This document shows, in pieces, positions 45,526 through 56,180 of a stretch of DNA of 64,000 bases. The notes beneath the pieces were generated by a model, which searched no databases, was not told the origin of the DNA, and saw only the letters and a program-made list of their open reading frames with translations. Within the stretch, counting starts at the first letter, position 1. Every line of letters starts with the position of its first letter. The position numbers were made by a program, and so were the translations under genes. Source of the stretch: Pseudomonas moraviensis (GTDB lineage Bacteria; Pseudomonadota; Gammaproteobacteria; Pseudomonadales; Pseudomonadaceae); assembly GCF_900105805.1 (NCBI RefSeq), contig NZ_LT629788.1, forward strand, positions 992,001-1,056,000, given 5' to 3'.

Positions 45526-46851
45526 TCAGTGGAACTGTTCTTCTTCGGTCGAACCGGTCAGCGCGGTCACCGAGGACGAGCCGCCCTGGATCACGGTGGT
45601 CATGTCGTCGAAGTAGCCGGTGCCCACTTCCTGCTGGTGCGCCACAAAGGTGTAGCCTTTGGCGGCGTCAGCGAATTCCTGCTCTTGCAGCTTCACGTAG
45701 GCCGTCATGTCGTTGCGGGCGTAGTCGTGCGCCAGGTTGAACATGCTGTGCCACATGTTGTGAATGCCGGCCAGGGTGATGAACTGGTGCTTGTAGCCCA
45801 TGGCGGACAGTTCGCGCTGGAATTTGGCGATGGTGGCGTCGTCCAGGTTCTTCTTCCAGTTGAAGGAAGGCGAGCAGTTGTACGACAGCAACTGATCCGG
45901 GTACTCCTTCTTGATCGCTTCAGCGAAGCGACGGGCTTCTTCCAGATCCGGCTTGGCGGTTTCGCACCAGATCAGGTCGGCGTACGGCGCGTAAGCCAGG
46001 CCACGGGCGATCGCTTGATCCAGACCGGCACGTACCTTGTAGAAACCTTCCTGAGTACGCTCGCCGGTCACGAAAGGCTGATCGTACGGATCGCAGTCGG
46101 AGGTCAGCAGGTCAGCCGCGTTGGCGTCGGTGCGGGCCAGAATGATGGTCGGCGTACCGGCAACGTCAGCGGCCAGACGGGCAGCGGTCAGCTTCTGTAC
46201 GGCTTCCTGGGTTGGCACCAGAACCTTGCCGCCCATGTGCCCGCATTTCTTCACCGAAGCCAGTTGGTCTTCGAAGTGAACGCCGGCGGCGCCTGCTTCG
46301 ATCATGCTCTTCATCAGTTCGTAAGCGTTGAGTACGCCGCCGAAACCGGCTTCAGCGTCCGCCACGATTGGCGCGAAGTAGTCGATGTAGCCTTCATCGC
46401 CCGGGTTCTTGCCGGCTTTCCACTGGATCTGGTCGGCACGACGGAACGAGTTGTTGATGCGCTTGACCACGGTTGGCACCGAGTCAACCGGGTACAGCGA
46501 TTGGTCCGGGTACATCGATTCGGCGGAGTTGTTGTCCGCAGCCACCTGCCAGCCGGACAAGTAGATCGCCTGGATACCGGCTTTAACCTGCTGAACAGCC
46601 TGGCCGCCGGTCAGGGCGCCCATGCAGTTGACGAAATCTTTCTCTGGACGGAAGGACGGCTTGGCACCTTGGGTCACCAGGTTCCACAGCTTCTCGGCGC
46701 CCATCTTCGCGAAGGTGTGCTCAGGCTGAACCGAGCCACGCAGACGGACCACGTCAGCAGCGGAGTAAGTGCGAGTCACGCCTTTCCAGCGCGGGTTCTC
46801 GGCCCAGTCTTTTTCGAGGGCTGCAATTTGCTGTTCGCGTGTCAGTGCCAT
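45526..46851 (-). CDS. aceA: Isocitrate lyase
   Basis: A 441-residue enzyme that splits isocitrate into glyoxylate and succinate at the entry to the glyoxylate shunt. The catalytic-cysteine loop KKCGHMGGKVLVPTQEA, SGWQVAADNN, and NCSPSFNWKKNLDD are present. It is of the short, E. coli-like class rather than the longer form of about 530 residues in P. aeruginosa. I start at ATG 46851 (MALTREQQIAALEKDW), where similarity begins; the frame continues open 63 codons upstream. Promoter and operator lie about 370-430 bp further up. It competes with the two isocitrate dehydrogenases encoded 7 kb away. Confidence 0.96.
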   Translation of the reverse strand: MALTREQQIAALEKDWAENPRWKGVTRTYSAADVVRLRGSVQPEHTFAKMGAEKLWNLVTQGAKPSFRPEKDFVNCMGALTGGQAVQQVKAGIQAIYLSGWQVAADNNSAESMYPDQSLYPVDSVPTVVKRINNSFRRADQIQWKAGKNPGDEGYIDYFAPIVADAEAGFGGVLNAYELMKSMIEAGAAGVHFEDQLASVKKCGHMGGKVLVPTQEAVQKLTAARLAADVAGTPTIILARTDANAADLLTSDCDPYDQPFVTGERTQEGFYKVRAGLDQAIARGLAYAPYADLIWCETAKPDLEEARRFAEAIKKEYPDQLLSYNCSPSFNWKKNLDDATIAKFQRELSAMGYKHQFITLAGIHNMWHSMFNLAHDYARNDMTAYVKLQEQEFADAAKGYTFVAHQQEVGTGYFDDMTTVIQGGSSSVTALTGSTEEEQFH

Positions 46852-47218
46852 GGAGATAAACCTCGTCGCGTCTTTTATGAAAAGTTGTTCTGCGGTGGAA
46901 AATTCCTGCGCTCGCTGACCAGAAGCTTGGTGGTCAAGTCGGATTCGGCGGGGTAGGCGACGGGATGAACGATGGGCTCGAGGGGAAGTGAGCAGGTAGT
47001 GGCGGACTGCGGGGCGCATGCGGGCGTCGTGGGCCTTCATACGGACAACAGCGTGAAGCCGGGTTACCTAAATACGCTTCCGTCCCTCGGGACAACTTCG
47101 TTCCAGTCGGCAACCTCGTCAAACACACCTTGTGGGCGGTACAGACACGAAACGGTTCGCGGGGTAGGTGCGAACGGCGCTTCGAAGGCCCTTGCCAGGG
47201 CCTCTGATTAGCGGGAGC
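46852..47218 (-). other. Long aceA leader
   Basis: The predicted start site (about 47218) gives a leader of roughly 367 nt before the ATG. It contains an in-frame open stretch of 63 codons upstream of the aceA start that is Arg/His/Pro-rich and unlike isocitrate lyases, so probably untranslated. No riboswitch or known leader motif was recognised. Confidence 0.45.
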
Positions 47219-47224
47219 GAGGCC

Positions 47225-47253
47225 ATCATGCCCTCGCTTTTTCGCGTCGTCAA
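47225..47253 (-). promoter_or_regulatory. Sigma-70 promoter of aceA
   Basis: On the minus strand TTGACG (47253-47248), a 17-bp spacer, then CATGAT (47230-47225). It lies 6 bp downstream of a large palindrome, which would be suitable for regulator control. Confidence 0.62.
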
Positions 47254-47259
47254 ACGTTT

Positions 47260-47285
47260 TGTAGTGCTTTTTTTAAAGCACTACA
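47260..47285. promoter_or_regulatory. Palindromic operator upstream of aceA, RccR-like arms
   Basis: Arms TGTAGTGCTTT and AAAGCACTACA form an 11-bp perfect inverted repeat around TTTT. The outer hexamers TGTAGT and ACTACA match, as I recall, the half-sites of RccR, the KDPG-responsive regulator of aceA, glcB and aceE in pseudomonads. No T-run follows on either strand, so a terminator is unlikely. Confidence 0.62.
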
Positions 47286-47325
47286 TCTTTAGTCTGATAC
47301 GACTAATCAGTCAGTTTTCGGTGCT

Positions 47326-48087
47326 TTAGTCCAGTGCGTCGACTTTGACCCGCAGGGTCATGTCATCGCGACCTTGAGTCGAGTAGCTGCGGGTCAGGCC
47401 CTGTTTGTCGGCCTGAGTCTGGCTGTTGACGCCGGCGAGGGTGATCCACTCACCGAGGCGTCCGGTGACGGTTGTGTCGGTACTCTGAACGTTCACTACA
47501 TCGGGACGTTCCTGGCTCATGCGGTCACGGTTGGTACTGATCGCCAGATGAACGGTCTCGCCGGTGACGCTGGCGGTGACGTAGAAACCCTGGGTGACGT
47601 TGCGGTATTGAGTCTCGCTGCTGTAACCGCCGTAGGAATCGCTCTGGGTGTTGGTGATCGGCACACTCTGGCCGACCTGGATCAGCGCCGGAGTGCCTTC
47701 ACTGGTCTGCACTTGCTGGACGCCGCCGTTGCGGCTGGTGGTGCTTCGACTGATGATCCGGGTCTGGTTCGGCTGGGCGCCGTTGACTGAATAACCTTCG
47801 TCGCCACGGCCATTGTTTTCGTTGGTGTCGACGGTGATCAGCAAGCGCTTGGGCGCGGTGTCGAGTTGTGCAAGCAAATCCTTCAGTTCTTGAATCTTGC
47901 CCGGCTCGGCCTTGACGATCAGTTGGTTGCCGTAAGCGCTGACCTGACCGTCCTGACCGATGAAGTCCTGCGCCACCGGCAGCATGTCGGCGCTTGTGTG
48001 GTATTTGAGAGGGACGATTTCTGTGGCTGCCAGCACCGAAAAACTGCAGCCGAGCAGCAGGGTGGTGAGCAGGGTGCGTAGGGACAT
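47326..48087 (-). CDS. Periplasmic protein with a secretin N-like domain
   Basis: A 253-residue protein with a signal peptide (MSLRTLLTTLLLGCSFSVLA) and a short secretin N1-like fold: EIVPLKYHTSADMLPVAQDFIGQDGQVSAYGNQLIVKAEPGKIQELKDLLAQLD, about 25-80. It then has Ser/Thr/Gln-rich beta sequence, but no secretin barrel-forming C-domain. It is about a quarter to a half the size of true secretins and no type II or IV pilus genes are near, so it is not a secretion pore. Its role is unknown. ATG 48087 is used because the signal peptide begins there. Confidence 0.85.
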   Translation of the reverse strand: MSLRTLLTTLLLGCSFSVLAATEIVPLKYHTSADMLPVAQDFIGQDGQVSAYGNQLIVKAEPGKIQELKDLLAQLDTAPKRLLITVDTNENNGRGDEGYSVNGAQPNQTRIISRSTTSRNGGVQQVQTSEGTPALIQVGQSVPITNTQSDSYGGYSSETQYRNVTQGFYVTASVTGETVHLAISTNRDRMSQERPDVVNVQSTDTTVTGRLGEWITLAGVNSQTQADKQGLTRSYSTQGRDDMTLRVKVDALD

Positions 48088-48166
48088 GTCCGTTATCTCC
48101 GCGTTCGAAAGGCTTGATATTGCCAGTTTGTCGGCCCGGGGTGGGGCAAGTTGAATCGTAGTTAGC

Positions 48167-48199
48167 AAAACGCCCCGGCATCGTTGAATGCCGGGGCGT
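48167..48199 (-). terminator. Rho-independent terminator of the roxA-GNAT pair
   Basis: CGCCCCGGCAT and ATGCCGGGGCG form an 11-bp perfect stem with a 6-nt loop and TTTT on the minus strand. It lies beyond the REP element that follows the GNAT gene. It could also read as a plus-strand element, but no plus gene ends here. Confidence 0.75.
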
Positions 48200-48211
48200 C
48201 AGGAGATGATG

Positions 48212-48318
48212 TTGTGGCGAGGGAGCTTGCTCCCGCTGGGGCGCGAAGCGGCCTTGCTGTTGAAATCCAAAGCAGGGTCTGCTGCGCAGCCCGGCGGGAG
48301 CAAGCTCCCTCGCCACAG
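48212..48318. repeat. REP pair, third sequence class
   Basis: Arms TTGTGGCGAGGGAGCTTGCT and its complement (AGCAAGCTCCCTCGCCACA) are separated by about 65 bp containing a second, weaker inverted pair around CGCGAAGCGGCC. This class occurs only once in the window. Confidence 0.85.
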
Positions 48319-48335
48319 GGTTTGATCAGTGCTGC

Positions 48336-48761
48336 TCAGGCCGAATGCCGAACCATGTCGACATGCGGTATCCCGGCCTCGAGAAACTCCTCGCTGACCA
48401 GGCTGAAGCCCAGGCGTTCATAGAACGCCGTGGCCTGCACCTGAGCGCTGAGCTTTTGTTGCTTCAGGCCGCGCGCTTCGGCCTCGGCGATGACCGCCTG
48501 CATCAGCGCGTCACCGACCTTCATCCCGCGCCAGTCTTTCAGCACCGAGACGCGGCCGATGTGCCCGTCAGGCAGCAAGCGGGCCGTACCGATGGGGAAG
48601 TCGCCTTCAAATGCCAGAAAATGCACAGCGGTCGCGTCATCCGCGTCCCACTCAAGCTCGGGCGGTACCGATTGTTCGGCGATGAACACCGTTTCACGAA
48701 TGCGCCGGATCTCGGCGATATCCTTCTGCCAGTCTGCGACACGAACGCGAATTTTATTCAT
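48336..48761 (-). CDS. GNAT-family N-acetyltransferase (ElaA-like size)
   Basis: A 141-residue acetyltransferase with RRIRETVFIAEQSVPPELEWDADDATAVHFLAF, then the acetyl-CoA loop GRVSVLKDWRGMKVGDALMQAVIAEA (about 69-94) and the closing AFYERLGFSLVSEEFLEAGIPHVDM. The substrate is unknown. ATG 48761 overlaps the 3' end of roxA by 8 bp, implying coupled translation with that ribosomal oxygenase gene. Confidence 0.9.
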   Translation of the reverse strand: MNKIRVRVADWQKDIAEIRRIRETVFIAEQSVPPELEWDADDATAVHFLAFEGDFPIGTARLLPDGHIGRVSVLKDWRGMKVGDALMQAVIAEAEARGLKQQKLSAQVQATAFYERLGFSLVSEEFLEAGIPHVDMVRHSA

Positions 48762-49923
48762 CAGCGAACCCCAGGCTCCCTTGCTTGACCAGTTCGCAGA
48801 GCAGGCTGCGACCGTCTTCATCGCTCAGCCACTCGCCGAGGTTATCGGCGTGCAGGGCGTCAGCGGCGCAGATCAGCTTCAGCAGCTCGCGCAGCTTGCC
48901 CGGCAGGTAACGGCTCTGGCCGCTGGCGAACAGCAGCAGATCGTCGTCGACTTCCGACCAGGCCAGGCGCGCGCTCGGGTTGCGGATCAGCACGGCGCCG
49001 TCCTGCAGAGCGGCGAGGAAGTCTTCTTCTTCGACGTCCTCCGGGCCAACCACCAGTTCCGGGTAGCGCGGCTCAGTCATGTACTGGCCGAACCAGGTCA
49101 GCAGCAGACGCTCGTCGCTCATGTGCTCGGCAAGCAGGCTTTTCAGGCGATCCAGCGCATCATGTTGAATCTGGTGCGGATCGACCGCCGGCTTGGCGTC
49201 GGCATCGGTGTAGCGCTCTTCGTCGGTCAGGAACTGGCTGAGGAAGTCGGTGAAGTGGGTCAGCACTTCAGCGGCGCTTGGGGCGCGGAAGCCGACCGAG
49301 TAGGTCATGCAGTTGTCGACTGCGACACCGCAATGGGCCAGTCGTGGTGGCAGGTAGAGCATGTCCCCCGGCTCCAGCACCCACTCTTCGGTCTCGTGGA
49401 ATTCGGCGAGGATGCGCAGGTCGGCGTGTTGCAGCAGCGGGCTCTCGGAATCGCACATCTGGCCGATTTTCCAGTTGCGCTTGCCGTGGCCCTGCAGCAG
49501 GAATACGTCGTAGTTGTCGAAGTGCGGACCGACGCTGCCACCCGGGGCGGCAAAGCTGATCATCACATCGTCGACGCGCCAGCTCGGCAGGAAGCGAAAG
49601 TTCTCGAGCAGCTCGCTGACTTCCGGCACGAATTGGTCGACTGCTTGCACCAGCAGGGTCCACTCTTTTTCCGGCAGTTTGCTGAATTCGTCTTCAGCGA
49701 ACGGGCCGCGGCGCAGTTCCCATGGGCGCTCGCCATGTTCGATCACCAGGCGCGATTCGACTTCTTCTTCCAGGGCCAGACCGGCCAGTTCGTCGGCGTC
49801 GATCGGGCTTTCGAAGTCAGGAATCGCCTGACGGATCAGCAGCGGTTTTTTCTGCCAGTAGTCACGCAGGAACTCGCGTGCAGTGAGGCCGCCCAGAAGT
49901 TGAAGAGGAATATCGGAATTCAT
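48754..49923 (-). CDS. roxA: JmjC/cupin ribosomal protein uL16 arginine hydroxylase
   Basis: The 389-residue Fe(II)/2-oxoglutarate oxygenase is homologous to E. coli YcfD/RoxA, which hydroxylates an arginine of ribosomal protein uL16. The iron ligands are HFDNYD (His-x-Asp) and the His of RLAHCGVAVDN. The N-terminal FLRDYWQKKPLLIRQA and the PGGSVGPHFDNYDVFLLQGHGKRNW core are characteristic. ATG 49923 (MNSDIPLQLLGG) is chosen over one 8 codons upstream. It is the first gene of a pair with a GNAT gene. Confidence 0.92.
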   Translation of the reverse strand: MNSDIPLQLLGGLTAREFLRDYWQKKPLLIRQAIPDFESPIDADELAGLALEEEVESRLVIEHGERPWELRRGPFAEDEFSKLPEKEWTLLVQAVDQFVPEVSELLENFRFLPSWRVDDVMISFAAPGGSVGPHFDNYDVFLLQGHGKRNWKIGQMCDSESPLLQHADLRILAEFHETEEWVLEPGDMLYLPPRLAHCGVAVDNCMTYSVGFRAPSAAEVLTHFTDFLSQFLTDEERYTDADAKPAVDPHQIQHDALDRLKSLLAEHMSDERLLLTWFGQYMTEPRYPELVVGPEDVEEEDFLAALQDGAVLIRNPSARLAWSEVDDDLLLFASGQSRYLPGKLRELLKLICAADALHADNLGEWLSDEDGRSLLCELVKQGSLGFADE

Positions 49924-49962
49924 ATGTAACCTATTGAAAAAAAGCACTTTTCAGACGGGAAT

Positions 49963-49987
49963 AAAAACGCCCGGCGCGGCCGGGCGT
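49963..49987 (-). terminator. Rho-independent terminator of purB
   Basis: ACGCCCGGC and GCCGGGCGT form a 9-bp stem with a 3-nt loop and a T-run on the minus strand, 22 bp after the purB stop. Confidence 0.9.
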
Positions 49988-50009
49988 CTCAAACGGGGCA
50001 AACGGTCGA

Positions 50010-51380
50010 TCAGATGCGTTTGGCTTGTGCCACTGCGTTGCCGATGTAGTTGGCCGGGGTCAGTTGCTTGAGCTCGGCTTTGGCTTCGGCTGGCATGTCC
50101 AGGCCATCGATGAAAGTCTGCAGCGCTTCAGGGCTGATGCCCTTGCCGCGGGTCAGTTCTTTCAGCTTTTCGTACGGGTTTTCGATGTTGTAGCGACGCA
50201 TCACGGTCTGGATCGGCTCGGCCAATACTTCCCAGCAAGCGTCGAGATCAGCAGCAATCTTCTGCTCGTTGAGCTCCAGCTTGCTGATGCCTTTGAGGCT
50301 GGCTTCGTAAGCGATCACGCTGTGGGCGAAGCCGACACCGAGGTTGCGCAGGACGGTGGAGTCGGTCAGGTCGCGCTGCCAGCGGGAGATCGGCAGTTTG
50401 CTCGCCAGATGCTGGAACAGTGCGTTGGCGATACCCAGGTTGCCTTCGGAGTTTTCGAAGTCGATCGGGTTGACCTTGTGCGGCATGGTCGACGAACCGA
50501 TTTCGCCAGCGATGGTGCGCTGCTTGAAATAACCCAGGGAGATGTAGCCCCAGATGTCACGGTCGAAGTCGATCAGGATGGTATTGAAGCGCGCGATCGC
50601 GTCGAACAGCTCGGCGATGTAGTCGTGCGGTTCGATCTGTGTGGTGTACGGGTTGAAGCCCAGGCCCAGTTCGTCTTCGATGAAGGCGCGGGCGTTGGCT
50701 TCCCAGTCGATCTGCGGGTAGGCCGAAAGGTGTGCGTTGTAGTTGCCGACGGCGCCGTTGATCTTCCCCAGCAGCGGCACGGCAGCGACCTGCGCGATCT
50801 GCCGATCGAGACGGTAAACCACGTTGGCCAGTTCTTTGCCCAGAGTGGTCGGCGAAGCGGGCTGGCCGTGGGTGCGCGACAGCATCGGCACGTCGGCGAA
50901 ACGGATCGCCAGTTCGCGGATGGCGTTGGCGGTCTGGCGCATCAGCGGCAGCATCACGTCGTCACGGCCTTCGCGCAGCATCAGCGCGTGGGACAGGTTG
51001 TTGATGTCTTCGCTGGTGCAGGCAAAGTGGATGAACTCGCTGACCTTGGCCAGCTCCGGCAGCTTGGCCGCCTGCTCCTTGAGCAGATATTCGATCGCTT
51101 TGACGTCGTGGTTGGTGGTGCGCTCGATCTCTTTGACGCGCTCGGCGTGCTCCAGCGAGAAGTTTTCCGCCAGTTCGTTGAGAACGGCGTTGGCCTCGGC
51201 GGAGAAGGCCGGCACTTCAGGAATGCCAGCGTGGGCGGCCAGGCGCTGGAGCCAGCGCACTTCAACCAGAACGCGGGCACGGATCAGGCCGTACTCGCTG
51301 AAAATCGGGCGCAGGGCCTGGGTTTTGCCGGCGTAGCGGCCGTCAACAGGGGAAACCGCAGTGAGCGAAGAGAGCTGCAT
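50010..51380 (-). CDS. purB: Adenylosuccinate lyase
   Basis: A 456-residue fumarase-superfamily enzyme catalysing two steps of purine synthesis: release of fumarate from SAICAR and from adenylosuccinate. The superfamily signature GSSTMPHKVNPIDFEN carries the catalytic Ser. Also present are MLSRTHGQPASPTTLGKE (catalytic His) and TNHDVKAIEYLLKE. I start at ATG 51380 (MQLSSLTAVSPVDGRY); upstream in-frame ATGs lack family similarity. mnmA and hflD lie upstream, separated by 126 bp. Confidence 0.97.
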   Translation of the reverse strand: MQLSSLTAVSPVDGRYAGKTQALRPIFSEYGLIRARVLVEVRWLQRLAAHAGIPEVPAFSAEANAVLNELAENFSLEHAERVKEIERTTNHDVKAIEYLLKEQAAKLPELAKVSEFIHFACTSEDINNLSHALMLREGRDDVMLPLMRQTANAIRELAIRFADVPMLSRTHGQPASPTTLGKELANVVYRLDRQIAQVAAVPLLGKINGAVGNYNAHLSAYPQIDWEANARAFIEDELGLGFNPYTTQIEPHDYIAELFDAIARFNTILIDFDRDIWGYISLGYFKQRTIAGEIGSSTMPHKVNPIDFENSEGNLGIANALFQHLASKLPISRWQRDLTDSTVLRNLGVGFAHSVIAYEASLKGISKLELNEQKIAADLDACWEVLAEPIQTVMRRYNIENPYEKLKELTRGKGISPEALQTFIDGLDMPAEAKAELKQLTPANYIGNAVAQAKRI

Positions 51381-51506
51381 GGGGTGTTCTCGGACAGTCG
51401 GGCAACGAAATGGGGCGCGTATCATACATGAAAAAATCCGCCGGTCCGTCGCCAACTGACCGGCGTATTACGCGTTACAGACTACAAAGCCTTCATGACG
51501 CGGCGT

Positions 51507-52130
51507 TTATTCGCTGCGCATCAACGGATAAAGCTCTTTGAGCAACTTGCGGCGGCTGATCACCAACTGCCAGCGATGACCGCCGAGCTGTCGCCACAGG
51601 CGCGCCGAGCGGATACCGGCGAGGAGCAGGGCGCGGATCTTCGAGGCATTGCTCGGCTGCTGCAGGTTGCGCATGTCGCCGTGCACCTGAATGCGCTGGC
51701 GCAGGGTACTCAACGTGTCCTGATACAACGCACCGCAAGCGGCGACGACGTTTTCATGAGCCGGGCCAAAATGCTCGACCTGCGACTGAATCTGCGGCAG
51801 GCGCTTGGCGATCGTCTCGAGCATGTCGTCACGCTTGGCCAGTTGTCGCTCCAGCCCGAGCATCGACAGGGCGTAGCGCAGCGGCTCGCGCTGCAAGGTG
51901 CTCGGATCGCGCTCCAAAGCGCCGATCAGCGCGCGGTAACCCTCGCGCAGATTGATGTCATCGCCACCGTACACGTCCAGCGTGTCTTTCGGATCCCGCA
52001 CCAACAGGCTGCCGAGCATGCAGCTCAGGCCGGCCTCGTTGGTCTGGCCGGTCTTGGCGATACGGTCCACCAGCACGGCGGCGAGAAACACGCCGCCCAG
52101 TGCCGTCAGTTGCTCCTGAGTCGGGCTCAT
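51507..52130 (-). CDS. hflD: High frequency lysogenization protein HflD homologue
   Basis: This 207-residue, mostly helical peripheral membrane protein of the HflD (YcfC) family begins MSPTQEQLTALGGVFLAAVLVDRIAKTG, with INLREGYRALIGALE in the middle and IRSARLWRQLGGHRWQLVISRRKLLKELY at the end. E. coli HflD modulates lambda CII; its housekeeping role is unclear. ATG 52130 overlaps the mnmA stop by 4 bp, the usual arrangement across gammaproteobacteria. Confidence 0.93.
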   Translation of the reverse strand: MSPTQEQLTALGGVFLAAVLVDRIAKTGQTNEAGLSCMLGSLLVRDPKDTLDVYGGDDINLREGYRALIGALERDPSTLQREPLRYALSMLGLERQLAKRDDMLETIAKRLPQIQSQVEHFGPAHENVVAACGALYQDTLSTLRQRIQVHGDMRNLQQPSNASKIRALLLAGIRSARLWRQLGGHRWQLVISRRKLLKELYPLMRSE

Positions 52131-53251
52131 GCCTGGCCGCTCCACGGCTCGGCCACTTCGATCACGCCGCCGCCGAGGCAGATCTCACCGTCATAGAACA
52201 CCACCGATTGGCCCGGCGTCACCGCGCGTTGCGGCTCGTCGAACACGGCGCGATAGCCGTCCGCGGTTTTTTCCAGGGTGCAGGCCTGATCGCTCTGGCG
52301 ATAACGCACTTTCGCCGTCAGGCGCAGCGGCTGGCTCAGGTCGATCGGGTTGACCCAATAGATTTCCGAAGCGAGCAGGGCGCTGGAGAACAACCACGGA
52401 TGGTTGTTGCCCTGACCGACGATCAGCTCGTTGGTCTCCAGGTCCTTGCGCAGCACGTACCACGGCTCGTCGCCGGCATCTTTCAAGCCGCCGATGCCCA
52501 GACCCTGACGCTGGCCGATGGTGTGGTACATCAAGCCGTGATGACGGCCGATGACATCGCCTTCGGTGGTCTTGATCTCGCCCGGTTGCGCCGGCAGGTA
52601 TTGCTTGAGGAAATCGCTGAAGCGCCGCTCGCCGATGAAGCAGATCCCGGTGGAGTCCTTCTTCTTGGCGGTGGCCAGTTCGTATTTCTCGGCAATCGCG
52701 CGGACTTCAGGCTTTTCCAGTTCGCCGACCGGGAACAGGGTCTTGGCAATCTGTTCGCCGCCAACGGCGTGCAGGAAGTAGCTCTGATCCTTGTTCGGAT
52801 CGAGCCCCTTGAGCAGCTCGGTGCGACCGTCGATGTCGCGGCGGCGCACGTAGTGGCCGGTGGCGATCAGGTCGGCGCCGAGCATCATTGCGTAGTCGAG
52901 GAACGCTTTGAACTTGATCTCGCGGTTACACAGGATGTCCGGGTTCGGCGTGCGCCCGGCCTTGTATTCGGCGAGGAAGTGCTCGAACACGTTGTCCCAG
53001 TACTCGGCAGCGAAGTTGGCGGTGTGCAACTTGATGCCGATCTTGTCGCAGACAGCCTGCGCATCCGCCAGGTCGTCCATGGCGGTGCAGTATTCCGTTC
53101 CGTCGTCTTCTTCCCAGTTCTTCATGAACAGGCCTTCCACTTCATAACCCTGCTCGATCAGCAGAAGGGCGGAAACGGAAGAGTCCACGCCGCCGGACAT
53201 GCCGACAATGACGCGCTTCTTGGATGTGTCAGAAGGGGCTGGATCACGCAT
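52127..53251 (-). CDS. mnmA: tRNA-specific 2-thiouridylase
   Basis: A 374-residue enzyme installing 2-thiouridine at U34 of tRNA-Lys, -Glu and -Gln. The PP-loop GMSGGVDSSVSALLL (about 19-33) binds ATP. The catalytic cysteines are in NPDILCNREIKFKAFLDYA and DSTGICFIGERRFSDFL, and the C-terminal beta barrel ends SVVFYDGEICLGGGVI. It is coupled to hflD, and a Nudix gene lies 59 bp upstream. Confidence 0.97.
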   Translation of the reverse strand: MRDPAPSDTSKKRVIVGMSGGVDSSVSALLLIEQGYEVEGLFMKNWEEDDGTEYCTAMDDLADAQAVCDKIGIKLHTANFAAEYWDNVFEHFLAEYKAGRTPNPDILCNREIKFKAFLDYAMMLGADLIATGHYVRRRDIDGRTELLKGLDPNKDQSYFLHAVGGEQIAKTLFPVGELEKPEVRAIAEKYELATAKKKDSTGICFIGERRFSDFLKQYLPAQPGEIKTTEGDVIGRHHGLMYHTIGQRQGLGIGGLKDAGDEPWYVLRKDLETNELIVGQGNNHPWLFSSALLASEIYWVNPIDLSQPLRLTAKVRYRQSDQACTLEKTADGYRAVFDEPQRAVTPGQSVVFYDGEICLGGGVIEVAEPWSGQA

Positions 53252-53310
53252 AGGGATTCAATGAGTGTCTTGGAAAAGGGCGCGATTCTATCAGGCTCGC
53301 GGCCGCAAGG

Positions 53311-53757
53311 CTAAAGAGAAGGGCGGATCAGCTCGAGGCTGAAGTGATGGCCGGCCAGATAATCGTCGATGCAGCGGATGATCAGCTCGCTGCGCCAGTT
53401 ATCGCGCTGGGCGATTAATTCCTCGCGGGTCAGCCACTTGGCGCCGATGATCCCGTCGTCAAGCTGGTAATCCGGGTGGTGCTGCACGGCTTTGGCGCTG
53501 AAGCAGACACGCTGGTAAGTCACGCCGTTGCTCGGTGCGGTGTACAGATAAATGCCGATCACCCCGGTGGGGTCGACGTCCCAGCCGGTTTCTTCGAGGG
53601 TTTCGCGAATGGCCGCGTCGATCAGGGTTTCATCCGGATCGAGATGGCCGGCGGGCTGGTTGAGCACGTTACGGCCGCCTTTGTGTTCTTCGACCATCAG
53701 AAAGCGGCCATTGTCCTCGACGATGGTGGCGACGGTGATGTGGGGGAGCCATTCCAT
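53311..53757 (-). CDS. Nudix hydrolase, NudJ-like
   Basis: A 148-residue Nudix protein with a full Nudix box: G-x5-E-x7-REU-x-EE-x-GU appears as GHLDPDETLIDAAIRETLEETGW (about 37-59). NudJ proteins hydrolyse nucleoside di- and triphosphates and the thiamine precursor HMP-PP; substrate here is inferred from family only. It leads the Nudix-mnmA-hflD group, an order conserved near purB in pseudomonads. Confidence 0.9.
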   Translation of the reverse strand: MEWLPHITVATIVEDNGRFLMVEEHKGGRNVLNQPAGHLDPDETLIDAAIRETLEETGWDVDPTGVIGIYLYTAPSNGVTYQRVCFSAKAVQHHPDYQLDDGIIGAKWLTREELIAQRDNWRSELIIRCIDDYLAGHHFSLELIRPSL

Positions 53758-53793
53758 AAGTCATCCTCAATCTATTGGTTGAAACCCAATCAC

Positions 53794-53885
53794 CTGTAGG
53801 AGTGAGCCTGCTCGCGATAGCGTCGGGTCAGTCACCATCAATGTTGAATGGTATACCGCTATCGCGAGCAGGCTCACTCCTACAG
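53794..53885. repeat. REP pair, class A
   Basis: Arms TGTAGGAGTGAGCCTGCTCG and complement with a loop of about 38 bp, between the Nudix promoter region and the idh terminator. Confidence 0.9.
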
Positions 53886-53911
53886 GGGATTTGTGTTGTG
53901 TTCGGAAACAC

Positions 53912-53936
53912 AAACCCCGGCACAAGGCCGGGGTCT
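53912..53936 (-). terminator. Rho-independent terminator of idh
   Basis: On the minus strand CCCCGGC-CTTGT-GCCGGGG is followed by TTTG, about 20 bp after the idh stop. Confidence 0.85.
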
Positions 53937-53954
53937 GTTTACCGCATTACAACC

Positions 53955-56180
<2,226 letters not shown>

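Noticed and set aside
46852..47040. A 63-residue N-terminal extension of isocitrate lyase
   Set aside because: The sequence is Arg/Pro/His-rich without family similarity, while the ATG at 46851 gives a family-typical N-terminus.
47260..47285. The aceA upstream palindrome as a terminator
   Set aside because: Neither strand has a T-run after the stem; the T/A-rich part is in the loop and inner stem.
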